DNA of 35,313 bases from assembly GCA_018652685.1 (NCBI GenBank), contig JABIBQ010000078.1:1-35313 (forward strand), in the 5' to 3' direction. Shown here one piece after another: positions 1-7,809 of this stretch. The stretch's first letter is position 1; every line of letters starts with the position of its first letter. Source of the DNA: Candidatus Bathyarchaeota archaeon (lineage in GTDB: Archaea; Thermoproteota; Bathyarchaeia; TCS64). The notes below the pieces were generated by a model. That model was not told the DNA's origin, did not search any database, and saw nothing but the letters and a program-made list of their open reading frames with translations. The position numbers were made by a program, and so were the translations under genes.

Positions 1-1
1 C

Positions 2-433
2 AAGACACTGGACGGCAGGTACATCAGACTCGCGATCTTCAGCCCCAGGCTCATCGATGACCTCCGCGAGTACATGGACGTCGAGGAGGTAACTGAGGAA
101 CTGATCAAGGAGAAGGTCATCGGGATGGAGAGGGACGAGGCGATGAAATACTTCACAGCCGCCCGCGTCCCAGTTGCCCCCGTATACAACGTTGACGAGG
201 TAGTTATGGATCCACACCTCATCGAGAGGAATATGTTTACTACGGTAGACCACAAGAACGCCGGACCTGTCAAGGTCGTGAATTTCCCGGTTAAATTCAG
301 TAAAACCCCCGCGTACGTGAAAACCGCGGCGCCCGTCATCGGTCAGCACAACGAAGAGATCCTTAAGAACATACTCGGGTACGACGACAATAAAATCACC
401 GCGTTGAAGAAGGACAACGCTATCTCGGAGTGA
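2..433 (+). CDS. CoA-transferase family III (CaiB/BaiF-like), C-terminal part
   Basis: The reading frame is open from the first complete codon of the window, so this is the 3' end of a longer gene (143 codons visible; the family usually has about 400). The visible segment contains the family's C-terminal pattern: a helical stretch ending in AARVPVAPVYNVDEVVMDPH, followed by the strand-rich region with NFPVKFSKTP and the closing GQHNEEILKNILGY. In CaiB/BaiF enzymes this part closes the CoA and acyl pocket; they move CoA between carboxylic acids in the cytoplasm. The catalytic Asp lies upstream of the window and cannot be checked. The next gene starts 6 nt after the stop, so the two are probably co-transcribed. 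The substrate cannot be deduced. Confidence 0.9.
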   Translation, partial: KTLDGRYIRLAIFSPRLIDDLREYMDVEEVTEELIKEKVIGMERDEAMKYFTAARVPVAPVYNVDEVVMDPHLIERNMFTTVDHKNAGPVKVVNFPVKFSKTPAYVKTAAPVIGQHNEEILKNILGYDDNKITALKKDNAISE

Positions 434-439
434 CATTGA

Positions 440-1138
440 TTGAAGTTTGACATAACTGATGTAATAGAGAAATACGACGGCGTTCATATCGGGGTTCTCA
501 CCGCGCTGGGAATCAACAACAAGACCTCCGTTGACGGTCTTAAGAAACTCCAGGAGGACGCAATTCAGGGGGCTGAAAGACAGATAGGTGACCAGCCTCC
601 CACAAAACATCCTCACATCTCGTCCTGGAGGGAGATGTACAGGAGCTTCGGTACAAAACCAGGCGATTACAGACCGTCCGCCGAGGCACTAATCAGGAGG
701 GCGATAAAAACCGGCGAGCTGCCAACGATAAACGCTGCTGTAGACATCTACAACCTCGTCTCCGTTAAACATATCATTCCCATGGGCGGCTTTGATACAG
801 ACCACGTTCAGGGACCCATCAAGCTGAGACTCAGCGAGGGGGACGAGGTTTTCACTCCCCTTGGGGCATCCAAGCAGGAAGAGACCTATCCCGGAGAGGC
901 GGTGTATGCCGATGACTCCCGGATATTGACAAGGCGATGGAACTACAGGGACTGCGACGAGACCAAGATCACAGGGGACACGGTCAACCTGGTGATGTTT
1001 ATCGACGCGTCCCCAGAGATATCTCCCAAAAAAATTCATGGAGCACTGGATGATCTCCGCCTCCTATTGAAGCTTTACTGTGATGGCTCTTACTCCACAG
1101 GGATAGCCAGTAAAGATAATCCTGTAATTGAGCTCTAA
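440..1138 (+). CDS. B3/B4 tRNA-binding domain protein
   Basis: This 232-residue protein matches the stand-alone B3/B4 domain family, related to part of the phenylalanyl-tRNA synthetase beta subunit. Typical features are the SSWREMYRSFG segment near residue 55, the central NAAVDIYNLVSVKHIIPMGG segment and the DCDETKIT region near residue 175. In the synthetase this domain takes part in tRNA binding and editing; the free-standing forms have no firmly assigned role. The start is a TTG, supported by a GGAGTGA Shine-Dalgarno sequence overlapping the stop of the upstream CoA-transferase gene, which also suggests translational coupling. No signal peptide or membrane segment is seen. Confidence 0.85.
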   Translation: MKFDITDVIEKYDGVHIGVLTALGINNKTSVDGLKKLQEDAIQGAERQIGDQPPTKHPHISSWREMYRSFGTKPGDYRPSAEALIRRAIKTGELPTINAAVDIYNLVSVKHIIPMGGFDTDHVQGPIKLRLSEGDEVFTPLGASKQEETYPGEAVYADDSRILTRRWNYRDCDETKITGDTVNLVMFIDASPEISPKKIHGALDDLRLLLKLYCDGSYSTGIASKDNPVIEL

Positions 1139-1152
1139 CCTAGCGTAGGCTA

Positions 1153-1160
1153 GTTTTTAT
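1153..1160 (+). promoter_or_regulatory. TATA-like box before the membrane winged-helix gene
   Basis: A GTTTTTAT stretch in the 55-bp gap after the B3/B4 gene lies about 35 nt upstream of the GTG start at 1194. That would give a short 5' leader. The call rests on position and AT content only. Confidence 0.35.
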
Positions 1161-1193
1161 GCTACTTTTCCCAACCTAATTCGAGGCATATTT

Positions 1194-2462
1194 GTGAGAA
1201 AAGTAGCCAGTTTCATTCTATCTCTTTTACTAATTACATCAGTTACCACTGTATATGCCCAAGAGGCTACTCCACAATATCTGGAACTGACAGTGTACGA
1301 CGATGGCACTGTCAAGGCGGTCTATGATGTCGAGACAGACCCGACAGAGGTCCGTGTTGATGTCGAGCTGTTCGGCTCTTCCTTCAGCAATCTCGTTGTT
1401 AGAGACGACGAGGACCTCCCCATCGAGGCATCCGTCCACGGCTCAACGGCTTCCATCGACAGTCTTGGGGCCCTTGAGCTTAACATCGTTTACCTAACAT
1501 CCTCACTCACCTCCAAGGAAGGTGCTTTATGGACGCTTAACTTTACGAGCCCGGCGTCTACCAGGATTATCCTACCCGCAGGATCCGCAATAATGGACCT
1601 CGGCTCACTTCCTTTCGGTATAGGAACCATCGATGAGAAGACATACCTCGATTTCGATCCCGGCGACCTGACTGTCTCTTACCTCCTTGGCCTACCTGAA
1701 ATCGATCCCGAGCCGGACCCAGACCAGATCGAGGCGGAGGCCACGATATCGGAGGTAGCCGATTTCATCGAGGACAAAATTGCTGATATCTCTTTACCGG
1801 GTCCCGAAGCGTATTTGGTTGAAGCCGAAGCTCTGTATGATCAGGAGAACTACCTAGACGCCAAGACCAAGGCAGAACAGGCACTTTCGCTTGCGGTTGA
1901 GTTAGTGCAGATACACGATTCGGCTTTCTCGGCAATCGATAACGCTGAGGATGCTATATCAGATGCTCAGATTGATGGGCGCACAGTAGGGCTCAGCGAA
2001 GCCGTGATCCTGCTTCAAACCGCTCAAGAGAATTTCGATGTCGGTTCATATGTTGATGCTGTGGCGACGGCGGGACAAGCCGAGCAGCTTGCATTAGCGT
2101 CTTCTGAGCCGGGAGGAAACGGTTTTCTATACTTTGGAGTGGCTGTCGTACTAGTCGTAGGTGTTAGTGGGTACCTGTTTATGCAGAAGAATAAAGGAAC
2201 CTCCCAAAGGCCTTCTTTCTCCACCAAAGTTATCAACTTGGATAAAATACTAGCTGAACATCCCAATCTCAGGACTGAGGATAAGGAAGTGCTCCGGTTC
2301 CTCTCCGAGAACAACGGGGAGGTGTTTGCATCCGAGATCAGGGACCGGTTTGATATGCCCCGGTCAAGCGCGTGGCGTCTCATTAGGAGACTTGAGGGAC
2401 TGGAAATTATCGAAGAGACAAAAGTTGGCAACCAGAGCCTGGTTAGGATCAGATCAGAATGA
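1194..2462 (+). CDS. Membrane-anchored winged-helix protein with extracytoplasmic sensor region
   Basis: A 422-residue protein starting at GTG. Residues 1-22 form a signal peptide ending in VYAQ. A beta-rich extracytoplasmic region follows (about 25-165), then a helical region with two AEQALSLA / AGQAEQLALA repeats (about 185-305). One membrane helix at about 311-330 (FLYFGVAVVLVVGVSGYLFM) precedes a cytoplasmic winged helix at about 350-420, including KEVLRFLSENNGEVFASEIR and SSAWRLIRRLEGLEII. This layout is common among archaeal membrane-bound HTH proteins, thought to pass an envelope signal to DNA directly. The stop overlaps a possible ATG of the next gene, which also encodes a secreted protein, so the two may work together. 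The ligand and regulated genes are unknown. Confidence 0.85.
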   Translation: MRKVASFILSLLLITSVTTVYAQEATPQYLELTVYDDGTVKAVYDVETDPTEVRVDVELFGSSFSNLVVRDDEDLPIEASVHGSTASIDSLGALELNIVYLTSSLTSKEGALWTLNFTSPASTRIILPAGSAIMDLGSLPFGIGTIDEKTYLDFDPGDLTVSYLLGLPEIDPEPDPDQIEAEATISEVADFIEDKIADISLPGPEAYLVEAEALYDQENYLDAKTKAEQALSLAVELVQIHDSAFSAIDNAEDAISDAQIDGRTVGLSEAVILLQTAQENFDVGSYVDAVATAGQAEQLALASSEPGGNGFLYFGVAVVLVVGVSGYLFMQKNKGTSQRPSFSTKVINLDKILAEHPNLRTEDKEVLRFLSENNGEVFASEIRDRFDMPRSSAWRLIRRLEGLEIIEETKVGNQSLVRIRSE

Positions 2463-2469
2463 TAAACCA

Positions 2470-2481
2470 GAACGATCGTTC
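2470..2481. promoter_or_regulatory. Perfect 12-bp palindrome, candidate operator
   Basis: GAACGATCGTTC is a perfect inverted repeat. A second CGTTCC half-site follows at about 2487-2492. It lies just past the stop of the winged-helix gene and upstream of a TATA-like box and the start of the secreted protein gene. The position suits an operator, possibly for the adjacent winged-helix protein; this is inference. Confidence 0.35.
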
Positions 2482-2515
2482 CAAAACGTTCCTCGGTGTT
2501 CTTCTAATAGGGCCG

Positions 2516-2523
2516 GGTATATC
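2516..2523 (+). promoter_or_regulatory. TATA-like box for the secreted Asp/Lys-rich protein
   Basis: GGTATATC, preceded by a purine/GC-rich GGGCC stretch resembling a BRE, lies about 25 nt upstream of the ATG at 2543. That is the archaeal spacing for a leaderless or nearly leaderless transcript and supports the ATG at 2543 over the one at 2459. Confidence 0.45.
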
Positions 2524-2542
2524 GATTGACCAAGTGAAATCG

Positions 2543-3850
2543 ATGAGACAAAAGTTAATCTCAATAACATTACTCATCATACTGCTGGCAACTCCATTAA
2601 TCCAAATATCCTATGCACAGGACACCGTGTCAGACGAGGTTGTTCCAGATGATGGAACCGGTGATCCCTCATCGGATATTACCTCAACGGGAAATTCAAC
2701 CGACATTAGAGGTGGCCTGTCTGGAGGAAACGAGACAATTCCTGTTGATGAGTCAATTTCAACCGAAATCGACCCGCTTATCTACGCGATGGTGAAGAAC
2801 GATGCAGAGGCAAGGTATGCTGAGCTATATGCTCTAATCTTCGGTGCACCAATGTTGGTGGATGAGGATACTACTTTTGATCCTCCCGGTTCCAATGTTA
2901 CTGTCACTCCTCCGCCTCCGTTGGTGGATGAGGATACTACTTTTGACGGAAACGCCACGGCTGGAGCCGGATTGGAACTCAACGGAACCGAGGTCTTGAT
3001 TGAAATACCATCAGGATATACTGGGCCTACAATACCCGACGGAACTGACCCGGCGTTAATGAACCAGTTTGTGCACGCATGGAGCGCCATGGAGAGCGCT
3101 GGGTCAAAGACGAACCCGAGGGCAGCGGCCAACCAGTACCTCCGGGCCATGAAGCAGCTCAGGAACGCGTACAAAAAGTTCCAGAAGGACAATCCCGTTG
3201 CGGCCGTGGGTGATGTAAGCGAGACAGGAGTACCTTTGGAAGATATTCCCGTGGAACCCACAGATGCCGAGCTTTCTGAGACAAAGCAGCAACTTGTAGG
3301 TAGATTCCAAGAACGGTTCCAAGAGAGGGTAACTCAAATGCTTGAGAACTACAACGAAGTTGAGGACTCATTGTCCTCTGCTGACGCCGTGAAAGCCATG
3401 AGTGCATTATCCAAGGCTGAGGAAAAACTCCTTAGAATCCAAACAAAAATCGATGCAGGTGCCTTCGATGGTGTTATAGATGACCTCGATAACGCTACGG
3501 AAACTCTGGATGAAGATTTTGAAGCCATGGATGACGATGCGTCCAAGCAGATGTTCAGAACTATGAACAAGCTAGAAGCAAAAATCGGTAAGATGGCGGA
3601 AAGATCGGAGCGAAAGGCTGCAAGGGGCGAAGATACATCCGACTTAGACGCGGAGGTTGCAAAGGCCCGTGGAAACAAGGACCAGACCAAGACCAACTTC
3701 AAAGACGATAAAGAACGAGGCAATTCGGGGGGGTCCAGCGGGGACTCGGACAAGGACACAGGTAAACCCGACAAGGATACAGGCAAACCAGATAAAGACA
3801 CGGGAAAGCCTGACAAAGACAAGGGTAACCCGGGTCAGGGTAACAACTAG
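2543..3850 (+). CDS. Secreted Asp/Lys-rich protein with coiled-coil region and C-terminal repeats
   Basis: No family is recognised. The start was placed at 2543, where a clean signal peptide begins (MRQKLISITLLIILLA, ending in SYAQ). The frame extends to an ATG at 2459, but that would put 28 unlikely residues before the signal peptide. The mature protein is acidic. It has a Thr/Pro/Gly-rich region with a duplicated LVDEDTTFD motif, then a helical, probably coiled-coil segment (about residues 245-390, with repeated E/Q/K heptad-like patterns). It ends in a charged tail of DKDTGKP repeats. No membrane anchor or sorting signal is visible at the C-terminus. It follows a membrane winged-helix gene and could be its target or partner. 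The product is probably exported and surface-associated. Confidence 0.75.
   Translation: MRQKLISITLLIILLATPLIQISYAQDTVSDEVVPDDGTGDPSSDITSTGNSTDIRGGLSGGNETIPVDESISTEIDPLIYAMVKNDAEARYAELYALIFGAPMLVDEDTTFDPPGSNVTVTPPPPLVDEDTTFDGNATAGAGLELNGTEVLIEIPSGYTGPTIPDGTDPALMNQFVHAWSAMESAGSKTNPRAAANQYLRAMKQLRNAYKKFQKDNPVAAVGDVSETGVPLEDIPVEPTDAELSETKQQLVGRFQERFQERVTQMLENYNEVEDSLSSADAVKAMSALSKAEEKLLRIQTKIDAGAFDGVIDDLDNATETLDEDFEAMDDDASKQMFRTMNKLEAKIGKMAERSERKAARGEDTSDLDAEVAKARGNKDQTKTNFKDDKERGNSGGSSGDSDKDTGKPDKDTGKPDKDTGKPDKDKGNPGQGNN
2855..2946 (+). repeat. 26-bp exact direct repeat, 66 bp apart
   Basis: The 26-base sequence beginning TTGGTGGATGAGG occurs at 2855-2880 and again, identically, at 2921-2946. 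The 66-bp offset is in frame and duplicates the peptide LVDEDTTFD. DNA-level identity suggests recent duplication within the coding sequence. Confidence 0.9.
3749..3832 (+). repeat. Four 21-bp tandem units encoding DKDTGKP
   Basis: Three DKDTGKP units and one DKDKGNP variant follow each other at the C-terminus of the secreted protein. Synonymous changes between units show they are not a fresh expansion. The tail is highly charged and probably disordered. Confidence 0.85.
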
Positions 3851-3859
3851 TCCTTTTCT

Positions 3860-5479
3860 CTACTTTTTGTAGACTGTTATTCCATCCATTATTGTCCTTA
3901 TGACCTCCAAACCCATGATTTTCTCGTTTTGCACCGATAGGATATCGTCGTTGAGGATGATCAGGTCAGCCAGCTTTCCTGCTTCGATTGACCCCAGCTT
4001 ATTCTCGTCGAAGGCGGCATACGCACCGTTGTAGGTGTACGCCCTTATGGCTTCCATGACCGATACCGCCTGTCCCTGTCCTACTATGTCTCCTCCCTCT
4101 GTCTTCCTTGTAACCATCGAGTAGATCCCGGTGATGGGGTTCCCGTGCCAAGGTCCGCCGCCGTAGTCGCTGTTGGCCGAGGCGATGATGCCGTAATCAA
4201 TGAAGCTCTTATAGGGGTACAGCTGCTTGCTACGCTCCTCCCCAAACTGGTACTTGTATGCGTCTCCAAAGTTCCAGATGTAATTGGACTCTCCGGGGTG
4301 TACATCAAGCTCCTTGATTCTTCTCAACTGCTTTTCCTCGCAGTACGTGCAGTGCTCGATGCGGTGTCTGTGGTCCTTCACGGGGTGGGCTTTGAGCGCG
4401 GTTTCGATAGCGTCGAGGTTGATATCTATGGCCCTATCTCCAATGCTGTGCGTTGCGGTTTGAAGCCCTGCCTTGTGGGCCTTGACTATCATCTCTGCCA
4501 GCTTCTCAGGTGTTACAAGCAGTATCCCCAGCTTCCCTGGGTTCCCGGTGCAAGGCTCGTAGGTCGCAGCGTTGCCCATGCTCCCCATGCTATCAAGGGC
4601 CAGCTTGACGCCGCTGATCTTCACGAGGTCGTCACCGAACCCATTTCTAATGCCCAAGGCAATAAGGTTGTCCATGTAACCCAGGTTGGCTGTCATATTG
4701 TGGACGTAGAGTCTCCAACGCATGTCCAGCTCACCTCGCTCCCTGAGTAGCTGTAACGTCTCGGTATCATCCTTGGTAGATCCAGCCTGATGCCCGCACG
4801 TGATGCCCCATTTGATCCATTGTTCAAGTGCCTTCTTCGTGATTTCTATGGGCTGGATATCCCACGGCGGGACACAGTTCGAGACAAGCCTGACAGCGGC
4901 TCCTCCTTGGAGCCTGCCGTTTGGCTTCCCCGTCTCAGGGTCCATCTCAACGTGCCCGTACTCCGGCACGGTACTCATGTTTATTCCTGCTATCTTCAAC
5001 GCTGCGCTGTTCGCCACGCCCATGGCACTGAACTGGAGCAGAACCGGGTTGTCAGGTGCTACCCTGTCAAGCTCGTGCGCAAAAGGTGCCCTCTTCTCAT
5101 TGAACCTGCTCCACAGGTAGCCCCAACCGATGACCCATTCGCCCTTGGGGGTGACCTTGGCCCTTTCCCCTATCTTTTCAAGGACCTCGCCAACGCTATC
5201 ACAATATTTGATATCGACCTCTTTTTCGGCCTTGACTGCAAGCCTTCCAGCCCCGACCAGATGAACATGGCTGTCTATGAAGCCAGGGAGGACTGCTTTT
5301 CCTTCGAGTTCAACGACCTCTGTTTCTGGTCCAACATATTTCCTGATATCCTGAGTTTTACCCACCGCTACGATCTTGTTTCCATTGACCGCGACGGCCT
5401 CGTGTACGGTGTCATCTGGGTCAACGGTTATGATTTTCCCGTTTATCAGGGCCAGTGTGGCGTATTTTTCTGGGGGCAT
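3860..5479 (-). CDS. YtcJ-like metal-dependent amidohydrolase
   Basis: A 539-residue member of the amidohydrolase superfamily (Amidohydro_3/YtcJ group), close to the usual family length. Visible metal-site residues are H71 and H73 (FIDSHVHL), K292 as the candidate bridging lysine (GVKLALDSMGS), H344 (ATHSIGDRA), H376 (RIEHCTYC) and D438 (SANSDYGGGP). The N-terminal ALINGKIITVD and C-terminal GKLADLIILNDD segments form the small beta domain typical of the family. These enzymes hydrolyse amide, formamide or related C-N bonds in the cytoplasm; the substrate cannot be read from the sequence. It is convergent with the secreted-protein gene, ending 10 bp from it. It stands alone on its strand, with 180 bp upstream to the next gene. 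Confidence 0.9.
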   Translation of the reverse strand: MPPEKYATLALINGKIITVDPDDTVHEAVAVNGNKIVAVGKTQDIRKYVGPETEVVELEGKAVLPGFIDSHVHLVGAGRLAVKAEKEVDIKYCDSVGEVLEKIGERAKVTPKGEWVIGWGYLWSRFNEKRAPFAHELDRVAPDNPVLLQFSAMGVANSAALKIAGINMSTVPEYGHVEMDPETGKPNGRLQGGAAVRLVSNCVPPWDIQPIEITKKALEQWIKWGITCGHQAGSTKDDTETLQLLRERGELDMRWRLYVHNMTANLGYMDNLIALGIRNGFGDDLVKISGVKLALDSMGSMGNAATYEPCTGNPGKLGILLVTPEKLAEMIVKAHKAGLQTATHSIGDRAIDINLDAIETALKAHPVKDHRHRIEHCTYCEEKQLRRIKELDVHPGESNYIWNFGDAYKYQFGEERSKQLYPYKSFIDYGIIASANSDYGGGPWHGNPITGIYSMVTRKTEGGDIVGQGQAVSVMEAIRAYTYNGAYAAFDENKLGSIEAGKLADLIILNDDILSVQNEKIMGLEVIRTIMDGITVYKK

Positions 5480-5659
5480 ATAAATTACTGGGCTGATGGG
5501 TGTTTGAATCTTTTCACGAATAGTAGGTTACTTACTATAACGCTAATTATTATCGGCCATTAACATGATTTACCAATACGACTTTTGCTGTCCCTAATAA
5601 TGAAAATAAGCTCGTTTTTAGGAATTTTTATGTGAAAATATGGCTGGTTTAAGGTATGA

Positions 5660-6184
5660 TTACGGTGCCACTTTTTCTCTTCTCAAGTAGAACACGAGGC
5701 TGGCTATTGCCCCTATAGCCGACATCCCGTACCCGAAGAACCTGAATGGGTAATACCTGTAATATTCCGACGGTACATGTCTCAGGAAATAGATGCCAGC
5801 GTAAACCTCTATATCTGTCTTCTCAAGGACATTTCCCTCTATGTCCATATCGTACGTGCCTTCGCCCGGCAGGAGTAGCTCAGATGGGTTGTCGGTGATA
5901 TTGAGATTGAGGATGGTTACCCCTTCCTCCCTAATGGTGAACGTGGTGTTCAGCGTCACCATCTCGTTACTCCAAACGCTGACATAGGGGCTCATGGTGT
6001 CCTCAATAGCCTTGGGTCCTGGGCTGAACGAGTAAACGTAGTCAGGTCCACCCGCTATTTCTGTGCCCTCCCAGACCGTTACAAGCTCTGGCGAGATATG
6101 CATCTCGATGCTCTGGGGGTACAGGATGAACGCCAGACCAATTACGGCTACGACGATGCTTACCGGGAGGTAGTTCCGTTTCAT
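5660..6184 (-). CDS. Small membrane protein with two terminal helices
   Basis: No family is recognised. The start at 6184 is preferred because AAGGAGAT lies just upstream. The longer frame, beginning at 6295, would run into the tRNA-Cys gene. The 174-residue product has an N-terminal membrane helix (YLPVSIVVAVIGLAFIL), a roughly 110-residue probably external beta-rich domain, and a C-terminal helix (about 147-166, FFGYGMSAIGAIASLVFYL) followed by the basic tail RREKVAP. This layout suggests an external domain held between two membrane helices. It lies downstream of two tRNA genes on the same strand and could be read from their transcripts, but nothing shows a functional link. Confidence 0.7.
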   Translation of the reverse strand: MKRNYLPVSIVVAVIGLAFILYPQSIEMHISPELVTVWEGTEIAGGPDYVYSFSPGPKAIEDTMSPYVSVWSNEMVTLNTTFTIREEGVTILNLNITDNPSELLLPGEGTYDMDIEGNVLEKTDIEVYAGIYFLRHVPSEYYRYYPFRFFGYGMSAIGAIASLVFYLRREKVAP

Positions 6185-6282
6185 GATAGAAGAGATCTCC
6201 TTTTTGATTATAATACTAATGAATAGAACAGGGATGATTTTCTGACAAGACCATGTACAGGAACGAGTCTCATGTAGAAGAA

Positions 6283-6359
6283 TGGAGCCGGGCAAGGGAT
6301 TCGAACCCCTGTAGATCTGCTTTGCAGGCAGACGCCTAAAACCGCTCAGCCAACCCGGC
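6283..6359 (-). tRNA. tRNA-Cys (GCA), CCA encoded
   Basis: On the minus strand the gene folds as a full cloverleaf. The acceptor is GCCGGGT with GCCCGGC. The anticodon stem TCTGC/GCAGA carries the loop CTGCAAA, giving anticodon GCA. The T arm has the loop TTCGAAT. The discriminator base is U and CCA is encoded (6283-6285). No intron is present. The D stem is short (about 3 bp). Confidence 0.95.
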
Positions 6360-6385
6360 GCGCAACCATTGTAGCCGAACCGACC

Positions 6386-6393
6386 GTTAAAAC
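6386..6393 (-). promoter_or_regulatory. TATA-like box for tRNA-Cys
   Basis: GTTTTAAC on the minus strand lies 27-34 nt upstream of the tRNA-Cys 5' end, in the 44-bp spacer between the tRNA genes. This is the normal archaeal TATA distance. Confidence 0.55.
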
Positions 6394-6403
6394 CTTTTTG
6401 CTA

Positions 6404-6480
6404 TGGTGGGACCGCCCGGATTCGAACCGGGGATCTCTCGGACCCAAACCGAGAATCGTACCAAGCTTGACCACGGTCCC
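6404..6480 (-). tRNA. tRNA-Pro (TGG), CCA encoded
   Basis: On the minus strand the acceptor GGGACCG pairs with CGGTCCC. The anticodon stem CTCGG/CCGAG holds the loop TTTGGGT, giving anticodon TGG. The T arm CCCGG-TTCGAAT-CCGGG is regular. Discriminator A and CCA are encoded. No intron is present. Confidence 0.95.
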
Positions 6481-6506
6481 AGCGGAACACCTGTACGGTA
6501 AAGAAG

Positions 6507-6515
6507 TTATTAAAG
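6507..6515 (-). promoter_or_regulatory. TATA-like box for tRNA-Pro
   Basis: CTTTAATAA on the minus strand lies 27-35 nt upstream of the tRNA-Pro 5' end, between that end and the pgk stop at 6522. The tRNA therefore probably has its own promoter. Confidence 0.55.
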
Positions 6516-6521
6516 ATTCGT

Positions 6522-7736
6522 CTAACCGTACCGTTGCTTTGATTTCTCAAGGGCAGCCACCACGGGCAAGGTCTCACCTGCCAGCATACTCAGCATGGCG
6601 CCCCCCCCGGTGGACACGTGACTCATCTCGCCCCTGATTCCCAGCATCGAGGTCATCCCACCCATGTGCCCGCCCCCTACAACCGTGTACCCTTTACTGC
6701 TGGCCATGTCCCTAAGAAGCTCCTTGGTTCCAATGTCAAAACCCCTCCTCTCGAACATGCCAAGCGGGCCTTCCGCGACCACGGTGCCCGCCTTGTTTAT
6801 GATACTGGTGAACTTTGCAATGGTGTTGAGGCCGATATCGTAGATGTTTTTCTCCTCGGTGATGCTGCCTATGAACACTTCGACTCTCTCCCCTTTCACG
6901 TCCAATGCCACGTCCATCGGGAGATGTATCTTGTCAGGGTACTTTTCGAGTATCCCCCTGCAGACCTCGACCTCCGCCTTCCCGGCGTCGTCCAGTTCCT
7001 CGTACCTACCTCCCATGAATCCTTTGGCCATCTGGAAGCTGTCAGCAACAAGTCCTCCGATAAGGATGCTGTCCGCAATCCCGTCTTGAAGGACTCTGTT
7101 GATGACGGGGATGCGGTCCCCAACTTTCACACCTCCAAGCAGGTAGACGCTCGGACGGGCAGGCTCACCTATCACTCTATTGAGTGCTAAAAGCTCTCTC
7201 TCCATCAGTCTGCCGGCTGCCATTGGGCACTTGACGCTAAGACCTACTAGGCTTGCTTGGCTCCTATGGGCGGCCGCGAACGCGTCGTTGACGAAGATGT
7301 CCACGTACTGGCTCATGGTTTTCACGAACTCCGTTGATTGCAACTCCTCCACGGGGGCTTTCTTGTTCTCCTCCTCTCTCATCCTTACATTGTTTAACAG
7401 GAGAACTTCCCCGTCCTTGAGTCCCTTGATCAACTCCTGAGCCTCCTCCCCGATGATGTCATCGGTGTACTTGACAGACTTTTCCAGGTACATCTGGAGT
7501 ACCTTGGAATGGCTTTCAAGACTAGTGAAGTCGTACTTGCCCGGTCTGCTCTGGTGGGCCCCTATAATGAGTTTTGCCTCGCTCAGGCTCTTGACCGTAG
7601 GCGTTATTGCCTGGATGCGCGTGGCATCGAGTATGCGCTTGCTACCGGGGTCCAGGGGGCTGTTGATGTCAGCACGAAGGAAAACGGTCTTGCCTGAAAC
7701 GTCTATGTCATCGAGCGATAGAAAGTCATACACCAT
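6522..7736 (-). CDS. pgk: Phosphoglycerate kinase
   Basis: A 404-residue phosphoglycerate kinase of the usual archaeal length. It interconverts 1,3-bisphosphoglycerate plus ADP with 3-phosphoglycerate plus ATP in central carbon metabolism. The N-terminal domain shows the substrate-binding FLRADINSPLDP (residues 19-30) and LLIGAHQSRPGKYD-type region, and FVNDAFAAAHRSQAS. The C-terminal nucleotide domain shows LLGGVKVGDRIPVI and the closing VVGGGHMGG ... STGGGAML region. No other glycolytic gene is adjacent. A TATA-like box sits upstream, and the two tRNA genes follow on the same strand. Confidence 0.97.
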   Translation of the reverse strand: MVYDFLSLDDIDVSGKTVFLRADINSPLDPGSKRILDATRIQAITPTVKSLSEAKLIIGAHQSRPGKYDFTSLESHSKVLQMYLEKSVKYTDDIIGEEAQELIKGLKDGEVLLLNNVRMREEENKKAPVEELQSTEFVKTMSQYVDIFVNDAFAAAHRSQASLVGLSVKCPMAAGRLMERELLALNRVIGEPARPSVYLLGGVKVGDRIPVINRVLQDGIADSILIGGLVADSFQMAKGFMGGRYEELDDAGKAEVEVCRGILEKYPDKIHLPMDVALDVKGERVEVFIGSITEEKNIYDIGLNTIAKFTSIINKAGTVVAEGPLGMFERRGFDIGTKELLRDMASSKGYTVVGGGHMGGMTSMLGIRGEMSHVSTGGGAMLSMLAGETLPVVAALEKSKQRYG

Positions 7737-7769
7737 GAGGCATCTGTGATTCGCAAATACAGTTGATGT

Positions 7770-7780
7770 AATATAAAAAC
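7770..7780 (-). promoter_or_regulatory. TATA-like box for pgk
   Basis: GTTTTTATATTAC on the minus strand lies about 38 nt upstream of the pgk ATG in a 73-bp AT-rich gap. It would give a leader of roughly 10-15 nt. Confidence 0.5.
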
Positions 7781-7809
7781 TGTGCTGAAAGTAAAATGGT
7801 AGCCCGAGT

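Noticed and set aside
3749-3832. Tandem 21-bp units considered as a CRISPR-like or minisatellite array
   Set aside because: Units are contiguous, coding and in frame for DKDTGKP; there are no spacers. No CRISPR array, insertion sequence or integrase was seen anywhere in the window.
4790-5563. 257-codon plus-strand frame
   Set aside because: It is antisense to the amidohydrolase, whose metal ligands are all in place.
6185-6295. Longer N-terminus of the small membrane protein
   Set aside because: It would start inside the tRNA-Cys gene; a good Shine-Dalgarno precedes the ATG at 6184.
6398-6637. 79-codon plus-strand frame
   Set aside because: It runs through the tRNA-Pro gene and into the end of pgk on the other strand.
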